A DNA stretch of 64,000 nt from CBDAQA01 sp965198865 (GTDB lineage: Bacteria; Planctomycetota; Phycisphaerae; Tepidisphaerales; Tepidisphaeraceae), in assembly GCA_965198865.1 (NCBI GenBank), contig CBDAQA010000025.1:682001-746000 (forward strand), written 5' to 3'. Made by a program: the position numbers and the translations under genes. The notes under the pieces are model-generated. The model was given only the letters and a program-made list of their open reading frames with translations. It had not been told where the DNA came from and did no database searches. Positions 34,797 to 42,184 of this stretch are shown one piece after another (position 1 is the stretch's first letter; each line of letters starts with the position of its first letter).

Positions 34797-35672
34797 GTGG
34801 CCAAGTCAGCACCGAAAAAGACCCAGCCGGCCAAGCGGGCCGGCAAATCGACCACCGCGCCACGCCGGTCCACCGTAGGCAAGACGGCGACATCCGGCAA
34901 GAAGGCCAAGGCAACGACGAAACCGGCCAAGCAGTCACCACCGACAAAGCCCGTGCTGAAACGCTCCGCCGTAAAAGCAGTTGCGTCGCGAAAGCCCGAG
35001 CCGCCGGCGAAGGGGCGAGCGGTCCCGGCTGCTAGGCGTCCAGCAGTCAAGGCTGCGACGGCCAAAAGCGCCTCAAAGTCGCCGACAGCGGTCAAACCGG
35101 TGATCGCCTCCAAGGCGAAGTCGCCCAAGCCGATGGTGGCCGTCAAGCCGTTCGTGACGCCCAAGTCTACACCGGCGGTCAAACCCGTGGTGGCCGCCAA
35201 GGTGACGGCTCCGGTGGCCGTTCGACCCGTTGTCGTGCCCATCGCGACGCCGGTGCCCCCGGTCGCGAAGCCCAAACGGAACCCGTCCGGGCTCGGCGTC
35301 CGCGACCTCCAGCACTTCGCCGACCTTCTGCTCGTCAAACGTCGGGAGATCGTCGGCGACATGCACTCCATGGAGGGCGAGGCCCTCCGCTCCGGCACCA
35401 GCGGCCTGTCCACCCTGCCCGTCCACATGGCCGACATGGGCACCGACAACTACGAGCAGGAGTTCACGCTCGGCCTGGTCGAGAAGGACCGCAACCTGCT
35501 CCGCGAGATCAACCACGCCCTCGCCAAAATTCCCGCCGGCACCTACGGCATCTGCGAGGGCACCGGCGAGCCCATCGGCAAGCCCCGGCTCGAGGTCCAA
35601 CCTTGGGCTCGCCACTCGATCGAGTACGCCCGCCTCCGCGAACGCAACGGCCGCGGCGTGCGGATGTTCTGA
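34797..35672 (+). CDS. DksA/TraR-like protein with long Lys/Ala/Pro-rich N-terminus
   Basis: 291 residues from GTG 34797, which has GAGAGGAG 12 bases upstream and lies after the predicted transcription start. Residues 1-165 are low-complexity and very basic (Lys, Ala, Pro, Thr repeats such as KPVVAAKVTAPVAV), like histone-H1-type tails. The rest is the DksA/TraR fold: a coiled-coil segment (LQHFADLLLVKRREIVGDMHSMEGEAL) with a DNYEQEFTLGLVEKDRNLL arm, then YGICEGTGEPIGKPRLEVQPWARHSIEYARLRER. Only one of the four zinc cysteines remains, so it probably does not bind zinc. Could act on RNA polymerase or DNA. Confidence 0.8.
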   Translation: MAKSAPKKTQPAKRAGKSTTAPRRSTVGKTATSGKKAKATTKPAKQSPPTKPVLKRSAVKAVASRKPEPPAKGRAVPAARRPAVKAATAKSASKSPTAVKPVIASKAKSPKPMVAVKPFVTPKSTPAVKPVVAAKVTAPVAVRPVVVPIATPVPPVAKPKRNPSGLGVRDLQHFADLLLVKRREIVGDMHSMEGEALRSGTSGLSTLPVHMADMGTDNYEQEFTLGLVEKDRNLLREINHALAKIPAGTYGICEGTGEPIGKPRLEVQPWARHSIEYARLRERNGRGVRMF

Positions 35673-35692
35673 GGTGCCCCGGCGGCGAGGTA

Positions 35693-35819
35693 GAGTTTCA
35701 GCCACGAAGGCAGGACCAAGGAAAGGAACTGGGAGTTCAACGAAAACGGGTTAAGCGTGGAATAGGCGCATCCCGAACGACCTTTCTTCGTCCTGCCTTC
35801 GCGTCTTCGTGGTTCAACT
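35693..35819. repeat. Dispersed inverted repeat, CCACGAAGG family
   Basis: Arms GCCACGAAGGCAGGAC (35701-35716) and its imperfect complement (GTCCTGCCTTCG...CTTCGTGG, about 35790-35812) flank a short AT-richer centre. A related element with the same core words lies at 47784-48050. The segment is non-coding and fills the space between the DksA-like gene and lspA; the lspA -35 region falls within its right edge. Confidence 0.6.
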
Positions 35820-35847
35820 CTTCTCCCGGTCCGCTAAGATCGTGACC

Positions 35848-36432
35848 ATGCCCTCCCCGTTTGCAGATACGCTCCGCTCGCCCGCCGCCCTAGCCCGGTT
35901 CTTCGTCACCTGCGGCGTCGGCCTCGCGGCCGACCTCTACACGAAGCACCTCGCCGCCGAGCACCTGGGCAGCGGAGAGGTGGTCGTCGCCATCCCGCAC
36001 TGGCTGCAGTTCGAGTTCGTGCAGAATCCGGGTGCCGTCTTCGGCATCGCCCCGGGCCAGCGCTGGGCGTTCCTGATCGTCTCGGCGGCCGCGATCGCCT
36101 TCCTCACCTACCTCTTCGCCGGGTCGGGCCGGCGGTGGTTCTACCAGCTGATCCTGGGCGTCCTGCTCGCCGGCGTGCTGGGCAACATGTACGACCGCAT
36201 CGTGTTCAGCTCCGTCCGCGACATGATCCACGCCGTCCCCGGCTGGCACTGGCCGGCCGGCGTCCGCCACGTGCTGCGGTTCCTGCAGCCCGACGTCTTC
36301 CCCTACATCTTCAACGTGGCCGACACGCTCCTGTGCGTCGGCGTCGGCGTCATGCTGGTTTACAGCTTCGTCGTCGCCCCCATCGAGCCCGCCCGCCCCG
36401 CCGTCGCCGCCCCGGCCGACGCGTCGGATTGA
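35848..36432 (+). CDS. lspA: Lipoprotein signal peptidase
   Basis: 194-residue inner-membrane aspartyl protease that removes lipoprotein signal peptides. Four hydrophobic segments are visible. Catalytic aspartates fit GNMYDRIVFSSVRDMIH (first Asp in NMYDR) and YIFNVADTLLCVGV (second Asp in NVAD); FVQNPGAVFGI is also conserved. ATG 35848 was chosen: a TAAGAT -10 ends 7 bases before it, and the upstream codons of the frame belong to the repeat. ribD follows after 6 bp. Confidence 0.93.
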   Translation: MPSPFADTLRSPAALARFFVTCGVGLAADLYTKHLAAEHLGSGEVVVAIPHWLQFEFVQNPGAVFGIAPGQRWAFLIVSAAAIAFLTYLFAGSGRRWFYQLILGVLLAGVLGNMYDRIVFSSVRDMIHAVPGWHWPAGVRHVLRFLQPDVFPYIFNVADTLLCVGVGVMLVYSFVVAPIEPARPAVAAPADASD

Positions 36433-36438
36433 TCCACG

Positions 36439-37584
36439 ATGTCGCAAGACGAGCAGTACCTCCGCCGGGCCATTCGCCTGGCCATGAACGGCCGCGGCAA
36501 GGTCGAGCCCAACCCGATGGTCGGCTGCGTCCTGGTGAAGGACGGCCGCGTCATCGGCGAGGGCTACCACACCCACTTCGGCGGCCCCCACGCCGAGCCA
36601 ACCGCGTTGGCCAGTTGCACGGAGTCGCCCGTGGGCGCAACGGCCTACGTCACGCTCGAGCCCTGCTGCCACACGAACAAGAAGACGCCGCCGTGTGCCC
36701 CGTTGCTGATCAAGGAGAAGATCGCCCGCGTCGTGATCGGCTGCCTCGACCCCAACCCGGAGGTGAACGGCAACGGCGTCCGCATGCTCCGCGACGCTGG
36801 GATCCAGATCGACGGGCCGGTGCTGGAGGCGGAGTGCAAGCAGCTGATCGCGCCGTTCCTGAAGCACGTCAACACCATCTATCCATACGCTACGCTGAAA
36901 TGGGCTGAATCGGCCGACGGAAAGGTTGCTGGGCCTAATGGAACGCGCTTGCAGATCAGCAACCCCACCGCCTCGCGCCTCGTACAACTGCTTCGCTCCC
37001 GCTGTGGCGGAGTCCTAGTTGGAATCAATACGGTTCTGAACGACAACCCAACCCTGCTTCCGCGCGGCTACCCGATCCCTCAGAAGTTCTTTCGTATCGT
37101 TGTCGACACCCACATGCGAGTGCCCGTCGACTGCGAGTTGGCTCGAACAGCGGGTCAGTCCGACGTGATCGTCCTATGCGGTTGGAACGCGGGCGATGCT
37201 CAACCCGATCGCAAGCGGATCCTGATCGACCGCGGCGTGATCGTGAAGGACGACATCGACGATGACGAGACCGGGCGGATGCAGCTGAATCAGTGGTACC
37301 CGCTCCTTCACAATTGGCTAGACACGCATTTGTTGGTCGAGCCGGGTCCCACACTGGCGGCGGGAATGTTTCCAGTGGCCGACCGGCTGTGGGTGATCCG
37401 CTCGCCAGGTTGCGTCAACGATGCGACCGCCCCCGCCGCGGCGGCCGTGCCCGACCATTACATTCAGACCGGTTCCCTCGATCTCGACGGCGATCGCCTG
37501 ACGGAGTATTTGAACACGCGTAGCCCCGCCTACTTTGCCCCCGTCCCCTCCGCCGATTTCGTGCTCGCCAGTTCGCGCGACTGA
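36439..37584 (+). CDS. ribD: Bifunctional riboflavin deaminase/reductase RibD
   Basis: 381 residues: the N-terminal cytidine-deaminase-like domain (1-145) has PHAEPTAL and EPCCHTNKKTPPCAPLLI (zinc ligands His and two Cys), converting diaminohydroxyribosylaminopyrimidine phosphate. The C-terminal part is the NADPH reductase (TLKWAESADGKVAG, RCGGVLVGINTVLNDNPTLL). The second half (from about 36880) uses more A/T-ending codons than the first. No other rib genes are near. Co-transcribed with lspA. Confidence 0.92.
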   Translation: MSQDEQYLRRAIRLAMNGRGKVEPNPMVGCVLVKDGRVIGEGYHTHFGGPHAEPTALASCTESPVGATAYVTLEPCCHTNKKTPPCAPLLIKEKIARVVIGCLDPNPEVNGNGVRMLRDAGIQIDGPVLEAECKQLIAPFLKHVNTIYPYATLKWAESADGKVAGPNGTRLQISNPTASRLVQLLRSRCGGVLVGINTVLNDNPTLLPRGYPIPQKFFRIVVDTHMRVPVDCELARTAGQSDVIVLCGWNAGDAQPDRKRILIDRGVIVKDDIDDDETGRMQLNQWYPLLHNWLDTHLLVEPGPTLAAGMFPVADRLWVIRSPGCVNDATAPAAAAVPDHYIQTGSLDLDGDRLTEYLNTRSPAYFAPVPSADFVLASSRD

Positions 37585-37626
37585 ATTGACCCTGCGGCTC
37601 GCTGCTTGAGTGCGATTTCAATCCCA

Positions 37627-37648
37627 CCCCGGCAGCAAGCGGCCGGGG
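37627..37648. terminator. Hairpin between convergent ribD and tssK
   Basis: Arms CCCCGGC (37627-37633) and GCCGGGG (37642-37648) with an 8-nt loop, in the 67-bp gap between two convergent genes. No T tract on either side, so termination would be weak or Rho-dependent. Confidence 0.35.
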
Positions 37649-37651
37649 CTC

Positions 37652-38947
37652 TCACGTCGGCAACAAATACAACCGAAACCGCAGCCGCAGTTCCTTCCGC
37701 CCCGGCGTCACCGTCGGGTACCGCACCGCCAGCGTCCGCTCGGCTCGCACGCGCTGCCACGCGGGCGAGGTCGGCTGAACCGTCAACCGCACGAACCGCG
37801 TCAACCCCGGTCCCGCGTGGATCGGTGTTAGGTCGTCCGCGAAACTATCGTCGGCCACCTGCCATGGCAACAGCAGTCCCGCCTGGAACGCCACCAACGC
37901 CCCCGGCGCAGCCACGCGCAGGTTCCGTAGCGCGAGCAACTGCTGCAGCGCCTCCGCATCCTCCGGTCGATCGGCGGCCACGGCGAGCACCGCCGCGTGC
38001 GTGCCCGCCAACAGCAGGTCCACATCCGGGTGACAGCCCAACAGGTCCGACGGCAGCGGCGGGTCGAGCGACCGAAGGTCATACTGCCGCGGCGGGTCGG
38101 CCGATACGGTCGTCGCCGCCACCAGGTCGGCGTGGAGCTTGGCGAACGGCGCGTACGGGTCGTCGTGGTCGAACGCCGACTCGACCGGCCCCCCGGCCGT
38201 CACCGTCGCCAGCAGTTGCAAGCACGTGCCGTACGCGTCGAACGGCGTCAGCGAGTCGTCCCGCAGCTGATGGCTCATCATGGCCGCGAAGTAGCTGAGC
38301 GACCGGTGCCGCCCGGCCAGCCAAACGTCGCCCCGGCTCACCGCCTCCGACCCGCCCGCCACGGCCGCCGCCGCGGCGTCGCGTGCCTCGCGAACCCGCT
38401 GGAACAGGTCCGCCACCAGCCGCCGCAGCGGCCGCGACGCCGACAGCCGAAAGCACGGCGGGACGAACGTCTCGTCCACCCGCCCGTCCACCAGCCGCAG
38501 CACGGGAAGAGATTCCCACTCGTTCGGGTCCGGGGCCTCGCCAGCGATGAGGTGCCCGTCGATCTGCCGCCCCACGACCGTGACCGGATCACCGTCCGGG
38601 TTTTCGTCCGGCACCTGCGCGTGGGAATGTTGCCGGTAGCCGGCCGCGCCGTTGCGAACCGCAAGGTGGATCACGACGCGACCGACATCGGTCACCTCGA
38701 CCGGACGGACGACGCCGTTCCGCCCGTGGTGGACGACGGTGCCGTCGCGCATGATCGCATGCAGGGCCTCGAAACGAACCCGCGACCCCACGACGTCCGG
38801 TTCAGCCGTGACGAGGCCGTAGGAGAACGGCGTCAACAGGTGCCGGTTGGCCGCGTGCCGCCGCAGCGCCTGCCGCTGCATCGCCTGGAGGTGCTGCGGG
38901 CGAACGAAGAGGCCCTCGCCCCAGTGGAGTTGTTCGTCGTCTAACAT
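37652..38947 (-). CDS. tssK: Type VI secretion baseplate protein TssK
   Basis: 431 residues from ATG 38947, where the family start LHWGEGLFVRPQHLQAMQRQ begins (upstream codons of the frame are from the hcp region). TssK trimers link the baseplate wedge to the membrane complex. Other family features are an N-terminal shoulder domain, LPVLRLVDGRVDETFVPPCF, and the C-terminal head with LLALRNLRVAAPGALV. It is 38 bp downstream of hcp and the last gene of the cluster. Confidence 0.9.
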   Translation of the reverse strand: MLDDEQLHWGEGLFVRPQHLQAMQRQALRRHAANRHLLTPFSYGLVTAEPDVVGSRVRFEALHAIMRDGTVVHHGRNGVVRPVEVTDVGRVVIHLAVRNGAAGYRQHSHAQVPDENPDGDPVTVVGRQIDGHLIAGEAPDPNEWESLPVLRLVDGRVDETFVPPCFRLSASRPLRRLVADLFQRVREARDAAAAAVAGGSEAVSRGDVWLAGRHRSLSYFAAMMSHQLRDDSLTPFDAYGTCLQLLATVTAGGPVESAFDHDDPYAPFAKLHADLVAATTVSADPPRQYDLRSLDPPLPSDLLGCHPDVDLLLAGTHAAVLAVAADRPEDAEALQQLLALRNLRVAAPGALVAFQAGLLLPWQVADDSFADDLTPIHAGPGLTRFVRLTVQPTSPAWQRVRAERTLAVRYPTVTPGRKELRLRFRLYLLPT

Positions 38948-38985
38948 AACCCGGAGCGTAGGCGTACTCGCCGAAGTCGAAGGGT

Positions 38986-39477
38986 TCAGGTTGCAGCTCC
39001 CGACGCCCGGTCGAACGCCGACGTCACCACGCCATCCGCTCGTCCCTCGCGGTACCGCTTGTACGTCCACCGCACCTTGCCGAAGTGAATCGACAGGTTC
39101 TCCGACAGGTCCTGCGGCCCCCCGCCCAGCGCCGTCACGTGCAAGCCGTGCCCGACCAGCACCGCTTTGCCAAGCTCGTACTCCAGCACCGTCTTCTCGC
39201 CGCCGCCCATCGGCACGGTGACGTGGACGTGGACGGCGTCGAACACCTGCCCCACCGCCGCCGCCCGCGCCAGCAGCACCGAGGCCGAGTCGACGCGCCG
39301 GGTCATCTCGATCGGCCCGAACGCCAGCGTCCCCCGGCTGACGGCGTCGGTCCCGTACGCCCCGTCCGGCACCCGACGCGCCAAGGGGGAGGACAGCCCC
39401 GTCACCTCCACCCACGCGGCGTGGCTCGCCTCCGTCGCCTCGCCGTCGATCCCCGGCACTTTCATGTAGATGGGCAT
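38986..39477 (-). CDS. hcp: Type VI secretion tube protein Hcp (TssD)
   Basis: 163 residues. MPIYMKVPGIDGEAT is the Hcp start; beta strands, a GTLAFGPIEMTRRVDSAS loop and ENLSIHFGKVRWTYKRY (C-terminal strand and basic motif) match Hcp. Rings of six stack as the inner tube that is fired by sheath contraction. The ATG follows the clpV gene by a 76-bp spacer filled with a dispersed repeat. Confidence 0.9.
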   Translation of the reverse strand: MPIYMKVPGIDGEATEASHAAWVEVTGLSSPLARRVPDGAYGTDAVSRGTLAFGPIEMTRRVDSASVLLARAAAVGQVFDAVHVHVTVPMGGGEKTVLEYELGKAVLVGHGLHVTALGGGPQDLSENLSIHFGKVRWTYKRYREGRADGVVTSAFDRASGAAT

Positions 39478-39480
39478 GGT

Positions 39481-39553
39481 GCGTTCTGAGTTGAGAGTTG
39501 CGGGTTCTGAGTGCGGAGTTCAAACGCGGAACCCAGAACTGTCAGCTCAGAAC
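39481..39553. repeat. GAACTCAGAAC-type dispersed repeat between clpV and hcp
   Basis: Non-coding spacer made of near-repeats: GTTCTGAGT occurs twice (39483 and 39511) and complementary words (CAGAACT, CTCAGAACTC) near 39535-39550. Its translation in one frame gives NSALRTRNSQLRT, a string I have seen as a by-product of this repeat type in many environmental genomes. Confidence 0.55.
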
Positions 39554-42184
39554 TCATTCCACGGTACACACGATTCGCCCGTCCTCAACCCCCACGGCCA
39601 CGCGCGACACCCCGCGCCCGTCCGACGACCGCGCCAACAGCTTGCCGGTCATGGCCGACAGCAGTTCCGTCTCGATCACCCGCCCGATCACCCGCGCCCC
39701 CGCCGACCGGTCATCGCACCGCGCCACCACGTGCTCGACCACGGCCGGGTCGTACGCGAACGCCGCACCGCCGTACGCCCCCGCCAGCCGAGTTGCCACC
39801 TTCGCCAATTGGAGTTTCGCCACCGCGACCAAGTCCTCGTTCGCCAGCGGGTAGTAAATGACCGGCGTCGTGCGGCCTAGGAACTCCGGCCGAAAGTACT
39901 CCGACAACGTTGGCCGCACCGCCGCCAACAGCGCATCGGGCGACGGTCGCTCGCCCGCGCACAGGCTCGCCACCATCGCGCTGGCCGCGTTGCTGGTCAT
40001 CACGACCAGCGTGTTGCTGAAGTCGACGTCGCGCCCCTCGGCATCCCGCACGGTCCCCTTGTCGAAGACCGACAGGAACACGTCCAGCACCGCCCGCGAT
40101 CCCTTCTCCACCTCGTCCAGCAGCAGCACCCCGTGCGGCCGGCGACGCACGGCCTCGGTCAGCACGCCGCCGTCGCCATACCCGACGTACCCCGCCGACG
40201 TGCCGAGTAGCTGCGACACCTTGTGGTCCTCGCCGAACTCCGACAGGTTGATCGTCGTCATCTGCTCCGCCCCGCCGTACAGCAGGTCGGTCAGCGCGAC
40301 GGCCGTCTCGGTCTTGCCCACGCCGCTCGTGCCCACCAGCAGCAGCACCGCCACCGGCCGGCCCGGATCGCCCAGCCCCGCCCGGCTGCGCCGCACCGCC
40401 TCGGCCACGGTCGCCATCGCGTGCCGCTGGCCCACGACGCGAGCGTTGAGCCGGTGCTCCAGCGACAGCACCGCCACCCGCTCGTCCTGCGTCATCCGCC
40501 CGACCGGGATTCCCGTCCACCGCCCCACCACGTCGGCCACCGCCTGCCGGTCCACCACCGCGTGCGCCAGCGCCCCGCCAACCTGTTGTTCGGCCAGCAC
40601 CTCGTTCGCCTCGACCAACCGCTCCCGGGCGTGGTCGCGCTGCCACTGTTCCACGGAGCCGTCGACGACGGTTTCCCATGACAGCCGTACATCCATGACC
40701 AGCGACCGCTCCCTTGCGTACCGCTGCTCCAGGGCGGCCAACTCCGCCGTCGTCCGCTCGCGCTCCTCGGCGAGGTGCGACAGCCGAGCCCCGTCCACCC
40801 TGACGCCCGCCGCCCGTTCCCGCTCCAGCAGCCGCAGGGCGTGGTCGGCATCGTCGATGCGCCGCCGGCAGTCCTGCAGCGCCGGCGGCTCCACCGACGT
40901 GCTGAGCGCGACGGCCGTGCAGGCGGTGTCGAGCAGCCCCACCGCCTTGTCCGGCAACTGGCGGCCCGGCAGGTACCGCTTCGACAGCGCAACCGCCGCC
41001 GTCACCGCCTCGTCCAACACGCGGACGCCGTGGTGCGCCTCCAGCGCCGGCACCACCGCCCGCAGCATCAGGCACGCCGTCGGCTCGTCCGGTTCGGACA
41101 CCTTCACCAGCTCGAACCGGCGCGACAGGGCGGCGTCCCGCTCGAAGAACCGCTTGTACTCGGCCCAGGTGGTGGCCGCGATCGCCCGCAGTTCCCCGCG
41201 GGCCAGCACGGGCTTGAGCAGGTTCGCCGCGTCGCCCACGCCCTCGGCCCCGCCGGCGCCGAGCAGCATGTGGGCCTCGTCGATGAACAGGATCACCGGC
41301 ACCGGGGATGCCCGCACCTCGTCCACCACGGCACGCAACCGCTGCTCGAACTCGCCACGCACGCCCGCCCCCGCCTGCAGCGCGCCCAGGTCCAGCGACC
41401 GCAACACGGCCGACTTCAACAGCGGGCTGTTCACCTGCCCCTTGGCCAGCCGCACGGCCAGCCCTTCGACGATGGCCGTCTTCCCCACGCCGGCGTCGCC
41501 CACCAGGATCGGGTTGTTCTGCCGCCGCCGCGATAGCGTCTGCACGCAATGGTCGATCTCGCGGTCCCGCCCCAGCACGGCGTCGATCTTCCCCGCCGCC
41601 GCCAGCGCGGTCAGGTCGACCGTGAATCGGTCCAACGCCGTCGTCGCCGCCGCGATGGCCGTGGCCCGTTGCGGTTCGATTTCGACGGCGGCCGCCGGCT
41701 CCTCAACGGCACCGACGATGTCCGCGAACTCCGCCGCCAACGTCGCCGGCTTCACCTTCGCCAGCTCCGGCGACTGCTCGGCCAAGAGCGTCCACAGCGT
41801 GGGCCGATCGGTGAGGGCGACCAGCAGGTGCCCGCCACGGATGACGGTGTCGCCGAACCGCATGGACGCGGCCAGCCACGCCGCCTCGATCATCTCGACC
41901 GTCTGCGGGCTGAACTCCGGCCGTCGGCTGCCGTCACCCCGGCGGAAGCGGTCGATCGCACCATTCAACTGCTCGTCCAGTTGATCCGGGTCGACGCCGA
42001 ACCGCCTGCAGATGCGCTGCACGTCGCCACCGTCGGCGCGGAGCAGGGCGAGCAGCCAGTGCTCAGGCTCGACGCGGTAGTTCGTCCGCCGGAGGCAGCT
42101 GGCGACGGCCCCCTCCAGCGCCGCCATGGCGGCCGGATCGAGCCGGCCGGTGACGAGGTCCATGTCCAGGTTCGCTGTCGCCAT
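39554..42184 (-). CDS. clpV: Type VI secretion ATPase ClpV (TssH)
   Basis: 876-residue AAA+ disaggregase that recycles the contracted sheath. N-terminal double Clp-N repeat (about 1-155), first AAA domain with Walker A GDAGVGKT (229-236) and Walker B ILFIDEAHMLLGAG, a middle domain (about 430-520) and the second AAA domain with Walker A GTSGVGKT (618-625) and Walker B VLLLDEVEKGS. The ATG overlaps the stop of the TssF-G gene (TGATG), so the genes are translationally coupled. Could be confused with ClpB, but the T6SS neighbours decide. Confidence 0.93.
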   Translation of the reverse strand: MATANLDMDLVTGRLDPAAMAALEGAVASCLRRTNYRVEPEHWLLALLRADGGDVQRICRRFGVDPDQLDEQLNGAIDRFRRGDGSRRPEFSPQTVEMIEAAWLAASMRFGDTVIRGGHLLVALTDRPTLWTLLAEQSPELAKVKPATLAAEFADIVGAVEEPAAAVEIEPQRATAIAAATTALDRFTVDLTALAAAGKIDAVLGRDREIDHCVQTLSRRRQNNPILVGDAGVGKTAIVEGLAVRLAKGQVNSPLLKSAVLRSLDLGALQAGAGVRGEFEQRLRAVVDEVRASPVPVILFIDEAHMLLGAGGAEGVGDAANLLKPVLARGELRAIAATTWAEYKRFFERDAALSRRFELVKVSEPDEPTACLMLRAVVPALEAHHGVRVLDEAVTAAVALSKRYLPGRQLPDKAVGLLDTACTAVALSTSVEPPALQDCRRRIDDADHALRLLERERAAGVRVDGARLSHLAEERERTTAELAALEQRYARERSLVMDVRLSWETVVDGSVEQWQRDHARERLVEANEVLAEQQVGGALAHAVVDRQAVADVVGRWTGIPVGRMTQDERVAVLSLEHRLNARVVGQRHAMATVAEAVRRSRAGLGDPGRPVAVLLLVGTSGVGKTETAVALTDLLYGGAEQMTTINLSEFGEDHKVSQLLGTSAGYVGYGDGGVLTEAVRRRPHGVLLLDEVEKGSRAVLDVFLSVFDKGTVRDAEGRDVDFSNTLVVMTSNAASAMVASLCAGERPSPDALLAAVRPTLSEYFRPEFLGRTTPVIYYPLANEDLVAVAKLQLAKVATRLAGAYGGAAFAYDPAVVEHVVARCDDRSAGARVIGRVIETELLSAMTGKLLARSSDGRGVSRVAVGVEDGRIVCTVE

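Noticed and set aside
39858..41984. 708-codon plus-strand ORF opposite clpV
   Set aside because: Ser/Arg/Thr-rich antisense frame of an AAA+ gene; no start signal.
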